This document shows, in pieces, positions 34,874-44,528 of a stretch of 64,000 nt of DNA. Position 1 is the stretch's first letter; each line of letters begins with the position of its first letter. Where the stretch lies: positions 1 through 64,000 of the forward strand of contig CAZVYJ010000013.1 of assembly GCA_964631565.1 (NCBI GenBank), in the 5' to 3' direction. This DNA is from CAZVYJ01 sp964631565 (GTDB lineage Bacteria; Planctomycetota; Phycisphaerae; SM23-33). Made by a program: the position numbers and the translations under genes. The notes under the pieces were generated by a model, which saw only the letters and a list, made by a program, of their open reading frames with translations, was not told the DNA's origin and did no database searches.

Positions 34874-36013
34874 CTATTCCGCGCCCTCAGCCGCCTTGCG
34901 GAGTGACAGAAAAGTTTCTTTTAACGTGTGGCTCACAGCACTATCGGGTTCTTTTAGAACAAGCTGTTGATATGCATCAAGGAAGGCGGTTCGCAACCGA
35001 AAAAAGAGATGGAGGAAGTGCCGCAAGAAACCGAGGCAATCCAGAATGGCAATCTCAATGCCTCCGGCGTCATATATTCCTGCCGCATATTCTTGTACAT
35101 CCGGATCAATTTTTTCCGTGGTTACAAAGATGTAATTCTGGATTGTCTCCTTGTGGTTTGAAATCTTTTCCAGTGCAATGGTTATGTCGTCGATCGTGAC
35201 AATTTTCGTTTTCATTTCATAGGCGGTTATAACATCATTGTCGCCAATCAGGGTTATCTCCACGTCACCGGCTGCTCCAGTTTGCTTGTCAGCTGCATTA
35301 TGAGCGTGAAGATGAAGTATACGTTCGCCGAGCTTTTCCGAAGCTGCTTTATACGCAGCGGCAACTATGAGAACTGGCAGGCGGCTTGAGTTTTTACAAG
35401 CCAGGTGCTGTCCAATCAATTTGACAATGTTTTCCGCCGCAAGCGGGAGTTTGTCAGTGGTCCGCTTTAAATCGCCCAGCAGATTTTCGATACATTGCTT
35501 TCGTTTAGTCCGCTCCATGATAAGTAAGCGAAATACTTCATCCATTACTTTTGAGGCTGATATGCGATTAGATTGAACATCATCGAATAATTGCAGCAAA
35601 GCCTTGTACATGTCTGCCGGTCGTCCTTCGAGGGCGACATCGGTTGTGAGAATGACGTTCTTCGTGCGGAAACCCGGCGTCAAGAACGCCGTTGTCGCAT
35701 TTATCGGCAGGTTGTATGGGGAGGCGGTTAATTTTTGAATATAGCGTTCATCAAGAAGCCGACCGGAATAAGAATCATTTCCCGAATCACCGGCGATATC
35801 CGTATAGGGCTTTCTGATATCAATCTTGTTGTTATGAACCTTTGCCAGGAGGCCGGACAACAAGGCTCGCACGCCGGCACGATTCTTCAGGCATAATGCG
35901 ACGGCCTCGACACGGTCCTTGATATCGGCGTTGGAAATAAAAGATTTGTTCAAATGCCCGCCGGCTCGTTTGTATGAATCGCTTAGAATTTTAGAAAAGC
36001 TGTCCGTCGCCAT
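34874..36013 (-). CDS. Type II restriction endonuclease, SacI-like family
   Basis: 379 residues. The sequence matches my recollection of the SacI-type endonuclease family: YNLPINATTAFLTPGFRTKN, the KLIGQHLACKNSSRLPVLIVAAAYKAA segment (split here), then HNAADKQTGAAGDVEITL and TAYEMKTK. D250, E266 and K268 form a plausible PD-(D/E)xK site. The start ATG overlaps the end of the adenine methylase gene by 23 bases, the expected coupling of a restriction-modification pair. Base composition is visibly more AT-rich than neighbours, suggesting acquisition by transfer. The recognition sequence cannot be deduced; GAGCTC would be the default guess from the family. Confidence 0.75.
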   Translation of the reverse strand: MATDSFSKILSDSYKRAGGHLNKSFISNADIKDRVEAVALCLKNRAGVRALLSGLLAKVHNNKIDIRKPYTDIAGDSGNDSYSGRLLDERYIQKLTASPYNLPINATTAFLTPGFRTKNVILTTDVALEGRPADMYKALLQLFDDVQSNRISASKVMDEVFRLLIMERTKRKQCIENLLGDLKRTTDKLPLAAENIVKLIGQHLACKNSSRLPVLIVAAAYKAASEKLGERILHLHAHNAADKQTGAAGDVEITLIGDNDVITAYEMKTKIVTIDDITIALEKISNHKETIQNYIFVTTEKIDPDVQEYAAGIYDAGGIEIAILDCLGFLRHFLHLFFRLRTAFLDAYQQLVLKEPDSAVSHTLKETFLSLRKAAEGAE

Positions 36014-36935
36014 TTGATTTACCTATAAGTTGTTCGGGCTTGTAGTTAACCCAAAGGACTTCAACTCGTTTGCCCTTTGTTGCGTGATTGGTTTTTTCGG
36101 GCCCGACAATCTTCTGCCATCTCGAAGGCGGGTACAGTTCATTCATTAAATCGCAATCGTAATTCGACAGGGCGACCATTCCTTTGGCCGAGTTTAAGAC
36201 CTGTGCCAATGCACGATGTTCATCATCGGCCATTTCATAACCGTATGCTTTGGAATCACCTCGTGTCGAATGAATGTAAGGCGGGTCGCAATAAAACAGG
36301 GTTTCCGGCGAATCATACAGCCGGATGACATCGCAGGCCGGGCGGTTCTCAATCTGGACGCGCAGCAGGCGATCGGCGATTTCCGGAAGCATTTCAACGC
36401 CGCCGAGCCAGCGGCTTATTACGCCGCTCATGCCTGCGCGGCTTGTGTTTTTACAGTTTGCCCATCGCCCTAATGTCGCTGTTTGGGCAAGTCCGATTCT
36501 GACCTGTCTGGCGCGGACATAAAAACGCCTTGCCCGCTCCAATGGCGTGAGATTGGCATCTAATTGACAGGCAACAGCAAATTCTTCGCGGGAGAACGGG
36601 GTTAATCCGATTGCTTCGATCAAATTGTCTTTTTGATCGCGCAAAACCCGGAAAAAATTACACACTTCCCCATCGAGATCATTATATGTTTCTATGGGCG
36701 CCGGTTTGCGATTCAGAAGAACAGCCGCAGAGCCGGCGAAAGGTTCGCAATAATGATGGCACGGAGGAAGCAAAGGCAGCAACCAAGTCAAGTGAGAAAA
36801 TTTCCCCCCATACCACCCGAACGGTATAAGTTTTTTGCCCGTTAATGATGATACTTCAGGCGGACGAGATTTACGAATCTGTTTTGTCCCGCCCTCGGGC
36901 GTACTAATATCAATAAGTTCCTGAAAATCGCCCAT
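35991..36935 (-). CDS. DNA adenine-N6 methyltransferase, D12 class
   Basis: About 314 residues from ATG 36935, chosen because AAGG lies 9 bases upstream; an in-frame ATG at 36944 abuts the SD. Motif X-like FGWYGGKFS, SAM-binding motif I CEPFAGSAAVLLNR, and catalytic motif IV CDPPYIHST of the alpha (Dam/DpnM-like, D12) class are all present in the expected order. It should methylate adenine-N6 within the recognition site of the adjacent nuclease. Low GC matches the nuclease gene and contrasts with both flanks. Confidence 0.9.
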   Translation of the reverse strand: MGDFQELIDISTPEGGTKQIRKSRPPEVSSLTGKKLIPFGWYGGKFSHLTWLLPLLPPCHHYCEPFAGSAAVLLNRKPAPIETYNDLDGEVCNFFRVLRDQKDNLIEAIGLTPFSREEFAVACQLDANLTPLERARRFYVRARQVRIGLAQTATLGRWANCKNTSRAGMSGVISRWLGGVEMLPEIADRLLRVQIENRPACDVIRLYDSPETLFYCDPPYIHSTRGDSKAYGYEMADDEHRALAQVLNSAKGMVALSNYDCDLMNELYPPSRWQKIVGPEKTNHATKGKRVEVLWVNYKPEQLIGKSNGDGQLF

Positions 36936-37016
36936 AAAAACCATCCTTGTGAAGCTGTTCCGACAGGGCAGTATATACTATCCTGCCGGTTTTCACAATG
37001 CCGGGGGCAGGGCGGA

Positions 37017-39233
37017 TTATCGCAGTTGTTTTGCGAGGTCGGCTACCAGCTGCTCGGCGTCTGCGAATTCCTGCTGCGTCGGCGTCGCGCCGCCCCAGCG
37101 GATGCTGTAATAGAAAGCGATTACGCGGCGGAGCGAATCTTTCGGCAGGGCGAGCGTCTCGGCGGCGAGGTCGGCCAGGTCCCTCGGCGTCTGGTGCGGG
37201 CCGCCGGCGAGGCCTTTCTTTTTCAGCAGCTTTATCAGGCGGATGATGAATTTCAGCTTCCGCCGCCTGACGCCGTGAGTTCTGAGGACGGTTTTCCTGT
37301 TCAGGACGCTGCGCCGGACGAATCTGAATATCAGTATCGTCTCCGCAAGCAGGCCTATCAGGCCGACGACTATGCTGAACTGGAACAGGGCCTTATCGAC
37401 GCTGCCGTGCAGCAGCAGGTTCACGAACCCGTCGCTTACCGCCTTGGCTGCGGTTTTTACGGCTTCGGCACCCCGAGTGAGCAGGTCTTTCAGTTGTTTA
37501 CCGAGATTATTGCGCGACTCGGTGTCGTAGCCGATGACGTTTTCGTACCAGAGGAATTTCAGATTGACCCAGAAATCCTTTATCGCCAGCCACCATCCGC
37601 CGCTGTCCGCTTCGGCCCCCTGGGGAGTGGGGTCGAAGATTACCCAGTCGGTGCTCGGCGTGAAGACTTCGCACCATGCGTGGGCGTCGCTGTCGCGCAC
37701 TATTATTTCGCCTGAGGATTTGTCGAATTCATGCGGGTGAAAACCCGTCGCGAGCCTGGCGCGGACTCCCAGCGCACAGCACATCACGGTCTGCGCCGAG
37801 GCGAAATACTCGCAGTGCCCCTTCTTCATATGGAAGAGAAAGTCGTCCACGCCGTCGTTGTTCGGATTGGCGTTGGACAAGTCGAGCGTGTAGGAATACT
37901 CCCGGCTGAGCATGTCGCGTATGCGTCCTGCTATTTCCAGGTCCAGTTTGTCGCAATTTTCCGGCTGCTCCTGGCGCTGCTGCAGCAGGTCGGCGCACCA
38001 CTGGCGGGCTTTTTCGACGACGCGGTCCGTCGTCTCCACCCACTTCTGCGGCTTCTCGTCGAGATACGGAGAATTCTGCTGCAGATACCGCCGCTGGTTT
38101 TCGGTAAGCGGGTCTGGCCAGAAATAGGCCGTGTATTTCGTCATTCCGGCCGGTGACCCGCCGCCGGAAAGCGTTATGGACATGTCCGGCTCGATTCGCA
38201 GCGTCCCGAGTTCCGCCTCGACGGCGCATGTGGGATAGCTTGAGAACACCGTCGGCAGCAGCGACCGGCTCATTGTGATTTCCTGCCTGACGGCCTGGCC
38301 GAGTATTTCCGGAACGGGGCGATAGGCTTCCTCGTCCCTTAGGGACGTCATTCGCACCCACCCGGAATTGTGGTACCTGGTGTAAGTCAGGCCTCGAAGA
38401 TACAGCAGGTTCTGAGGCAGCTTGCCTTTGGGCAGATTGCTTACCCGCACCCTCATCGCGACGCTGTCGGATTTGTACATCTGTTTGACGTCGCCGAGGT
38501 GCACCATTGTGCTCCAGCCCGTGCTTGCCGGCGGGGCGCCCAGGGCGCTGTCGGCAAGCTGCGACGCCCGCGGCGCTATGAGAAACACGACCAGCCCCGT
38601 GAGCAGCATGGACAGAATTATGAACACCAGCCGACGCCGAAGCGTGCGTGCAGGCCAGTCCCGCGTTACGTTCCACGCTATCCGATGCGGCGCCGGCGGG
38701 GAGGTTTCGTTCGCGAGGCGGGCGTTGGCGGCTGCGTCGAGGCCTCGCTTCAGCGTGAAGATCATCAGCGTGTAAGACGCAAGAATCAGGTACAGAAGGA
38801 AAACGATCGCGAACCAGACTTCGACGCACATGAGCGCCGCCGCCACCATGGTGAGCAGGCTGAGAATGAGCATCTGTGCGTAATCGCGATTGGCCTTTCG
38901 TTCGAATAGCTTGCACAGCTGGATGAGTATGAGGTAATGGCCGACTGCTACCAGCAGCCATTGCCTCAGGACGGCCTCAACGACGAACATTCCGGTCGCC
39001 AGCAGCACGCCGATGTTGACGAACAGCCGGCGCGTGTAAAATTCCTTGCCGGCCCGTGCGGCCCAGATGTTGATCGCAACCACGACGGTGGCGCAGATGA
39101 TGTAGAAAAAGGCGTTGCCCTCTGTGAGGCAGAGCGTCGTCATGCCCAGCCAGACCATGGCCAGCAGCGGCGGTTCGATTCGCCGCCTCTCGGTCAGGAT
39201 CGTCTCGGTTTTGCTGAAGCTTCTCAGTGGCAC
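37017..39233 (-). CDS. TgpA-type membrane transglutaminase-like protein
   Basis: 738 residues. The N-terminal 200 residues hold about six membrane helices (DUF3488 region), followed by a periplasmic transglutaminase-like domain with triad residues in KKGHCEYFAS (C474), DSDAHAWCEVF and DWVIFDPTP. A further membrane helix near 605-628 and a cytoplasmic DUF4129-like tail follow. It is the last gene of a moxR-DUF58-transglutaminase operon, a widespread set thought to act on periplasmic or surface proteins. Confidence 0.92.
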   Translation of the reverse strand: MPLRSFSKTETILTERRRIEPPLLAMVWLGMTTLCLTEGNAFFYIICATVVVAINIWAARAGKEFYTRRLFVNIGVLLATGMFVVEAVLRQWLLVAVGHYLILIQLCKLFERKANRDYAQMLILSLLTMVAAALMCVEVWFAIVFLLYLILASYTLMIFTLKRGLDAAANARLANETSPPAPHRIAWNVTRDWPARTLRRRLVFIILSMLLTGLVVFLIAPRASQLADSALGAPPASTGWSTMVHLGDVKQMYKSDSVAMRVRVSNLPKGKLPQNLLYLRGLTYTRYHNSGWVRMTSLRDEEAYRPVPEILGQAVRQEITMSRSLLPTVFSSYPTCAVEAELGTLRIEPDMSITLSGGGSPAGMTKYTAYFWPDPLTENQRRYLQQNSPYLDEKPQKWVETTDRVVEKARQWCADLLQQRQEQPENCDKLDLEIAGRIRDMLSREYSYTLDLSNANPNNDGVDDFLFHMKKGHCEYFASAQTVMCCALGVRARLATGFHPHEFDKSSGEIIVRDSDAHAWCEVFTPSTDWVIFDPTPQGAEADSGGWWLAIKDFWVNLKFLWYENVIGYDTESRNNLGKQLKDLLTRGAEAVKTAAKAVSDGFVNLLLHGSVDKALFQFSIVVGLIGLLAETILIFRFVRRSVLNRKTVLRTHGVRRRKLKFIIRLIKLLKKKGLAGGPHQTPRDLADLAAETLALPKDSLRRVIAFYYSIRWGGATPTQQEFADAEQLVADLAKQLR

Positions 39234-39249
39234 GGTTTTCGTGTCTTTC

Positions 39250-40404
39250 TCAGGCGCTTACGGCGTCCTGGAAAACCGCCGGAATCGTATTCCTGTCCAG
39301 CGCAGTCAGGTGCCTGCAGCAGCCTTTAAGCCTGCGCAGGCCGGCTTCCGCAATTTTTGCGACATCTTCGGTTACGACGATAACCTGCGCATGCCTGAGC
39401 TGCCTGCGGTGCAGGGCGTCCAGAATTTTGTCCATACCCGTGGCGGTGTTGAGTTCGGCTACGGCGAGGGCGTCCAGCAGCTTGCCGCGATGGGCCCTGC
39501 CTGCCTGCGGCGGATAAACTTCGACCCGGTCCGGCTGCGAAATCGCCATGCCCACCTGATATCCGCGGACGAAAGCGTAATCGATAAGCGTCGCCGCGAA
39601 CCGCAGCATTTTTTCCAGCGTTTCAGCGGCCGCCTCCGACGTGTCGGAGCATTGCGTGTTGAGCACCACCCAAAGCTCCTCCGGCAGGGGGCGGGCCATC
39701 TCGCGAACGATGAGCCTGGACCTTGTCGCGCTTCTTCGCCAGTGAATCCATCGCGGATTGTCGTCGGGCCGGTATTCGCGCAGGCCGAAAAATTCGTCCT
39801 GCCCGCCGGTTGCGGGGCTTGGAGCGGCCGAGGATGTCTCCACGGCGCCCCGATGCAGCAGCTGCCGCGTCAGCTTGCCCCTGCCCGGCCAGACCAGAAG
39901 CGACGCCGGCATGCTGATGCGCCGCGTCGTGGTAATCAGCCCGAACGGGAATATCGTCTGCAGCCGGACGCCCTGAAAGTCTATTCTTCCGCGCCGCGTG
40001 GCGACGAATCTCGCCCCCGACCTGAAGGCGGCCTTCGGCGGGATATGCACGCAGTAGCCGGCTACGCTCTCGATGCCTTCCGGTGAAATTTCGTCCACGT
40101 TTACCGCAAGACATGAGACGCGTTTGCGAAGGTTGCGGATGTAATAGCCCAGGTGCACCGCCTGGTTCTGCCACGCCCGCGGCGGTATCTCGCGGCGGAC
40201 GAACAGGCCGAGGATCATTTTGTGGGCAATGAAGGCCGACGTATGCAGCGCGCCCATCATCACGCCGAAGATTATGAACATCAGGGCGATCTGGCTTCTT
40301 ATGGCCACCAGGCCGAGCACGAACGATATGCCCAGAAACAGCCAGCCCGTCATCGCCAGGCGGAATCGGGTTCCTTCAGATTTTTTTTGAGGCCTGCGGC
40401 TCAT
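39250..40404 (-). CDS. DUF58 domain protein (MoxR-associated)
   Basis: About 384 residues from ATG 40404; AGGGAG lies upstream and the longer frame to 40488 would overlap moxR. Two membrane helices (about 18-55) are followed by the DUF58 core: TRRGRIDFQGVRLQTIFPFGLI, and EYRPDDNPRWIHWRRSATRSRLIVRE divided as in the family, and a vWA-like fold with VVLNTQCSD and VIVVTED. DUF58 proteins work with MoxR AAA ATPases as chaperone-like pairs. Spacing to both neighbours is under 20 bases. Confidence 0.92.
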   Translation of the reverse strand: MSRRPQKKSEGTRFRLAMTGWLFLGISFVLGLVAIRSQIALMFIIFGVMMGALHTSAFIAHKMILGLFVRREIPPRAWQNQAVHLGYYIRNLRKRVSCLAVNVDEISPEGIESVAGYCVHIPPKAAFRSGARFVATRRGRIDFQGVRLQTIFPFGLITTTRRISMPASLLVWPGRGKLTRQLLHRGAVETSSAAPSPATGGQDEFFGLREYRPDDNPRWIHWRRSATRSRLIVREMARPLPEELWVVLNTQCSDTSEAAAETLEKMLRFAATLIDYAFVRGYQVGMAISQPDRVEVYPPQAGRAHRGKLLDALAVAELNTATGMDKILDALHRRQLRHAQVIVVTEDVAKIAEAGLRRLKGCCRHLTALDRNTIPAVFQDAVSA

Positions 40405-40417
40405 GGCGGGACGCTCC

Positions 40418-41353
40418 CTATTGCGGGACCGGGACCGTTTCGAGGATTTTTCGGAACAGCGCGTCGACGGCTGTGCCCGAACCGTCATGCGTGAGCGACC
40501 TTGTAAGCAGCCGGTGCGCGCATACGCTGACGGCGAGGTCTTTCACGTCGTCGGGGACGACGTAATTCCGCCCGTCTATCATGGCGGACGCCCTGGCCGC
40601 CTGCGTGAGCGCCAGCGCGCCGCGCGGCGACAGGCCGGTCATGAGGTCTTCGCTCCGCCGCGTCGCTTCGGATATAGCCAGGATATAATCGAATATCGCA
40701 TCGTCGATTTTTATCTCCAGCACGCGGTCCTGCAGCTCGATAAGTTCTGCCGCCGTCATGACCGGCTCGAGTTTTACAAGCTGGGTTCTGCCCGGCTGGG
40801 TCTTGAGAATCTCAAGCTCGGTTTTCTTGTCGGGGTATCCTATCCGCACGCGGAGCATGAACCTGTCGAGCTGGTTTTCCGGGAGGAAGTAGGTCCCCTC
40901 GAACTCGTAGGGGTTCTGCGTGGCTATGACCATGAAGGGCGGGCCGAGCGGATATGTCTTGCCGTCGGCGGTCACCTGCGATTCGTTCATCGCTTCGAGC
41001 ATGGCGCTCTGCGTTCGCGGCGTGGTGCGGTTGATTTCGTCGGCGAGAATGATATTCGCGAATATCGGCCCGTGCTTGAACGCGAACTGCCCGGTCTGCG
41101 AGTCGTAGATGCTGACGCCGAGTATGTCGCTGGGCAGCAGGTCCGGGGTGAGCTGGATTCTGCTGAAGTCGCAGTCGATGCTCCGCGCGATCGCCCGCGT
41201 GAGTATCGTCTTGCCGACGCCGGGCACGTCTTCCAGCAGCACGTGCCCGCGGGCCAGAAGGGCGACCAGCATCTGCCGGACCGCCTGGGATTTGCCTAGA
41301 AGCACGGATTCCACGTTCTGCCGCAGCGCATTTAGCTTTTCTAAGCCGGCCAT
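40418..41353 (-). CDS. MoxR-family AAA+ ATPase
   Basis: 311 residues. Walker A DVPGVGKTILTRA (about 43-52), Walker B IILADEINRT, sensor 1 ATQNPYEFEGTYFLPENQLDRF, and the C-terminal lid with GLSPRGALALTQAARA. MoxR ATPases act as maturation chaperones for partner proteins with vWA/DUF58 domains; the partner genes follow directly. First gene of the operon, divergent from riboflavin synthase. Confidence 0.95.
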   Translation of the reverse strand: MAGLEKLNALRQNVESVLLGKSQAVRQMLVALLARGHVLLEDVPGVGKTILTRAIARSIDCDFSRIQLTPDLLPSDILGVSIYDSQTGQFAFKHGPIFANIILADEINRTTPRTQSAMLEAMNESQVTADGKTYPLGPPFMVIATQNPYEFEGTYFLPENQLDRFMLRVRIGYPDKKTELEILKTQPGRTQLVKLEPVMTAAELIELQDRVLEIKIDDAIFDYILAISEATRRSEDLMTGLSPRGALALTQAARASAMIDGRNYVVPDDVKDLAVSVCAHRLLTRSLTHDGSGTAVDALFRKILETVPVPQ

Positions 41354-41503
41354 GTGTCTCCCTTCACAAACATTTCAGATATTCCGCCGAGGGAACCGCT
41401 ATTATACACCGTTTAACTCCAGTAAAACCGCGAAATTGCAGACGATTGAAATCGCCGAGTTTTGGTTGGCGCAGGGGCTTGCTTAGCCTAGCATTTAATA
41501 GCC

Positions 41504-42148
41504 ATGTTTACAGGAATAATAAAACACGTCGGAACGGTGAAGGAATTCAGGCTTTTTGGCGCCGGCGCGGGCGGCAGGGTCGTTATCGACCTGGGTCCGA
41601 TAGCAGGCAGCCTGAAACCGGGCGACAGCGTAGCCGTCAACGGCGCCTGCCTGACCGTTGCGGAACTTACCGCCGCGGTGGGGCGGTTCGACGTCGTCAG
41701 CGAAACGCTCACCCGCACGACGCTGGGCGGCCTGCGGGCCGGCAGCAGGGTGAATCTCGAGCCGGCGCTGCGGCTGGGCGAAGGCCTGGACGGCCACCTC
41801 GTGCAGGGGCACGTTGACGGGACGGCCACGGTCTCGCGCATCGACAAGGCGGGGCAGTGGAAGGTCTGCTTCACCGGCCCGCGGGAGCTGCTCGACGCGA
41901 TGGTTCCCAAAGGCTCGGTCGCGATAGACGGCGTGTCGCTGACGCTTGTGGACGCCGCACGCGACGGCTTCAGCGTGGCGCTGATACCAACCACGCTGGG
42001 CGAGACGACGCTGGCGGCCCTTGCCGTCGGGGCGAAGGTGAACGTCGAGACCGACCTTATCGGCAAGTATGTCCGCAAATGTTTGGGCGGGCTGATTTCG
42101 TCCGGCGGGCTGACACTCGAAAAACTCCGGGAAGCGGGATTCGCGTAA
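41504..42148 (+). CDS. ribE: Riboflavin synthase, alpha type
   Basis: 214 residues. It dismutates two 6,7-dimethyl-8-ribityllumazines to riboflavin. The start MFTGII and the two homologous barrels are visible: VNGACLTV with SETLTRTTLG and LVQGHVDGTATV in the first half, and IDGVSLTLVDA with IPTTLGETTL in the second. No SD is evident at ATG 41504 and no FMN riboswitch is seen in the 150-base region shared with divergent moxR. pdxA follows 18 bases later, so two cofactor pathway genes share a transcript. Confidence 0.95.
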   Translation: MFTGIIKHVGTVKEFRLFGAGAGGRVVIDLGPIAGSLKPGDSVAVNGACLTVAELTAAVGRFDVVSETLTRTTLGGLRAGSRVNLEPALRLGEGLDGHLVQGHVDGTATVSRIDKAGQWKVCFTGPRELLDAMVPKGSVAIDGVSLTLVDAARDGFSVALIPTTLGETTLAALAVGAKVNVETDLIGKYVRKCLGGLISSGGLTLEKLREAGFA

Positions 42149-42166
42149 GCGAACGATGAGATAAAA

Positions 42167-43201
42167 ATGTCGAATAACCGTCCCATCATAGGCATCACCA
42201 TGGGCGACCCGTGCGGCATCGGGGCCGAGGTGGTCGTAAAGGCGCTGGCTGACGAAAACCTGCGCAGGCGTGGGCGGTTCATCGTTTTCGGATTCAGCGA
42301 GCAGATCGCCTACACAGCCGATTCGCTTGAGCTTAACATTCCTTTCCGCCGCGAGCACCACGAAGACATAATGCGGTTCGCCGACGACATTGTCGTGCTG
42401 GACTACGACGAAATTTCCCTGCCGGTGGCAATGCCGAGAGGCTCCAGCAGAATCGGCGGCAAGGTTTCGATGGCGTTCTGCGAGGATGCGATCGCAGCCG
42501 CAAAGCAGGGGCTTATCGACGCGCTGGTGACCGCGCCGATATCCAAGGCGTCGTGGCAGCAGGCGGGCTACAGGAAATTCCCCGGCCACACCGAACTGCT
42601 CGCCGACCGCTGCAAGGTGAAGCACTACGCGATGATGTTCGTCTCGCCCAAGCTGCGCGTTACGCTGGCGACGATACACACGTCGCTGATGAACATACGC
42701 GACCAGTTCACGATCGGCTGCGTGTTCAACCCAATCGAGCTTTCGCACAAGGCGCTGCGCGACTGGTTCGGCATCGAGCGGCCGCGAATCGCGGTGGCCG
42801 GCCTCAACCCGCACGCCGGCGAGGAAGGCGCGTTCGGCGACGAGGAAGACCGCGTGATAAAGCCGGCGATTATCATGGCGACCGAGGCCGGCATCGACGC
42901 ATCCGGGCCTTACCCGGCCGACACGCTGTTTGTAAACGCGCTGGCCGGCCAGTACGACTGCGTAATCGCCATGTACCACGACCAGGGGCTTATCCCCGTC
43001 AAGCTGCTAGGCTGGAAGGAGGCCGTCAACCTCACGCTCGGCCTGCCGATTATCCGCACCTCGCCGGACCACGGAACGGCCTTCGACATCGCCGGCAGGA
43101 ACAAGGCCGACGCCTCCAGCATGATAGCGGCCATAAACCTCGCGCTGGACCTTGCCGACCAGAGGGCAAAACACGAATCGTTCATCTGTGAGGAAGAATA
43201 A
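42167..43201 (+). CDS. pdxA: 4-hydroxythreonine-4-phosphate dehydrogenase
   Basis: 344 residues. PdxA oxidises 4-phosphohydroxy-threonine in pyridoxal phosphate synthesis. Visible: ITMGDPCGIGAEVV at the N-terminus, VTAPISKASW, GHTELLAD, the metal histidines in IHTSLMNI, LNPHAGEEGAFGDEE, YHDQGLIPVKLLG and RTSPDHGTAFDIAG. All typical, full length. PdxA2-type enzymes of sugar catabolism are an alternative, but the ribE linkage favours cofactor synthesis. Confidence 0.93.
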   Translation: MSNNRPIIGITMGDPCGIGAEVVVKALADENLRRRGRFIVFGFSEQIAYTADSLELNIPFRREHHEDIMRFADDIVVLDYDEISLPVAMPRGSSRIGGKVSMAFCEDAIAAAKQGLIDALVTAPISKASWQQAGYRKFPGHTELLADRCKVKHYAMMFVSPKLRVTLATIHTSLMNIRDQFTIGCVFNPIELSHKALRDWFGIERPRIAVAGLNPHAGEEGAFGDEEDRVIKPAIIMATEAGIDASGPYPADTLFVNALAGQYDCVIAMYHDQGLIPVKLLGWKEAVNLTLGLPIIRTSPDHGTAFDIAGRNKADASSMIAAINLALDLADQRAKHESFICEEE

Positions 43202-43527
43202 GCGGCGTTTTTCTGTTCAAATTAAACCCGAGACATCACCCGGAGTTCGCGCGTTTGATGAAAAAACTGCAGAATATAGACGGTCTGTGAGGTTTTTATC
43301 GCAATGTATTTAATCGACGCTGCATCTGTGAATATTAGGTTTGTCTGCGGCGATAAGCTTCGTCGGAGGCAAACATTTGGAAGCGGCTCATTTCATCTTG
43401 ACTTGCTCCGGTTAACTATTTAGCTTCTACCGACCTTTAATCGGTCCGTCTGCGTCTATATGGCGGACCGATGTTCTATCGGGCGCATAGGCGCCCGCAG
43501 AGAGAAAATCATTTGGGAGTGAGCAAC
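43202..43527 (+). other. Intergenic region upstream of etfB
   Basis: 326 bases with no gene. AT content rises around 43260-43440, where promoters for the etf operon are likely; a TTGACT at about 43402 is a possible -35, but no convincing -10 is spaced correctly. A GGGCGC-ATAG-GCGCCC type hairpin at about 43483-43499 falls just before the etfB SD (GGGAG, 43515-43519). Confidence 0.4.
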
Positions 43528-44451
43528 GTGGGATACAACTGCGTAGTTTGTGTAAAACAGGTGCCGGACACCAAGCGGATTACCGGCGAGGCGATGAAAG
43601 AAGACGGAACGGTCAATCGCGCCGCGCTGCCGGCAATCTTCAATCCGGAAGACCTTAACGCCCTTGAGACGGCCCTGGCCATCCGCGACGCGCACGGCGG
43701 GACGGTTACGGTCGTAACCATGGGCCTGCCAACCGCATGCGACGTGCTGAGAGACGCCCTCATGCGGGGCGCCGACAAGGCGGTTCTTATAACCGACCGC
43801 AGGGCGGCTGCCTCCGACACGCTGGCGACCAGCTACATTCTTTCATGTGCCGTGAAGAAGCTGAACCCGGATATCGTGCTTTGCGGCAGACAGGCTATCG
43901 ACGGCGACACGGCCCAGGTAGGTCCGCAGCTGGCCGAGAAGCTCGGCTTTCCGCTGGTGACCTATCTGGAAGAGCTGATGGGCGTGGAAGGCGGCAGGAT
44001 TACCGTCAAGCGCAACGTGGGCAACGGTTTTGAAGTTGTCAAATGCAGGCTTCCCGTGCTGATTACCGTGATGGAAACCGCCAACACTCCGCGTCCCGAA
44101 GCCGCAAAGCGCCTGATGAAGTACAAAAAGGCGATGTCGCGTGCCGAGGTCGAGCAGAAGGCCGAGCACCTGCTGGAAGGCGACTATGAGAACTATACGG
44201 CCGAGCTTAAGACCAGCGAAGTCAACAAGTACTGCGAAAAGCTCAAGGCCAAAGGGCTGCTGATAGAGCAGTGGAACCTCGACGACGTCGGGGCCGATTT
44301 GCAGTGGTGCGGCATGAGCGGAAGCCCGACGAAGGTGCACCGCATCCAGTCGGTCGTGCTTACCGGCGGGGAGTACCACGAATATCCGCCGACCGAAAAG
44401 GGAATCGGCGAGCTTATCGGCAGCCTAGTCCAAGACCACACAATTGGTTAA
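43528..44451 (+). CDS. etfB: Electron transfer flavoprotein, beta subunit
   Basis: 307 residues from GTG 43528 (GGGAG 8 bases upstream); the frame is open from 43471. EtfB features: NCVVCVKQVPDTKRI, AIFNPEDLNALETAL, VVTMGLPTACDVLRDALMRGADKAVLITD, and the FAD/AMP signature CGRQAIDGDTAQVGPQLAEKLG. With EtfA it passes electrons from an acyl-CoA dehydrogenase, encoded two genes downstream. Somewhat longer than classical EtfB (about 255), as in bifurcating-type proteins, but bifurcation cannot be concluded. Its last two codons and stop lie within the 8-base repeat array of the following cassette. Confidence 0.94.
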   Translation: MGYNCVVCVKQVPDTKRITGEAMKEDGTVNRAALPAIFNPEDLNALETALAIRDAHGGTVTVVTMGLPTACDVLRDALMRGADKAVLITDRRAAASDTLATSYILSCAVKKLNPDIVLCGRQAIDGDTAQVGPQLAEKLGFPLVTYLEELMGVEGGRITVKRNVGNGFEVVKCRLPVLITVMETANTPRPEAAKRLMKYKKAMSRAEVEQKAEHLLEGDYENYTAELKTSEVNKYCEKLKAKGLLIEQWNLDDVGADLQWCGMSGSPTKVHRIQSVVLTGGEYHEYPPTEKGIGELIGSLVQDHTIG

Positions 44452-44503
44452 CTGGTTGACTGGTTAACTGGTTGACTGGTTAACTGGTTAACTGGTTGAT
44501 TGG
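44444..44503 (+). repeat. Left 8-base repeat array of the IVS-like cassette
   Basis: Seven units of TTRACTGG (TTAACTGG, TTGACTGG, one TTGATTGG) from 44448 after an initial TTGG. The etfB stop codon TAA (44449-44451) lies within the first unit. The right array at 44934-44982 is the same motif in inverted orientation. Confidence 0.9.
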
Positions 44504-44528
44504 TGTTTGAAAAATTAAGGATCTGAGA

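Noticed and set aside
41354..41503. FMN riboswitch upstream of riboflavin synthase
   Set aside because: The 150-base region shared with divergent moxR is too short and shows no RFN element consensus.
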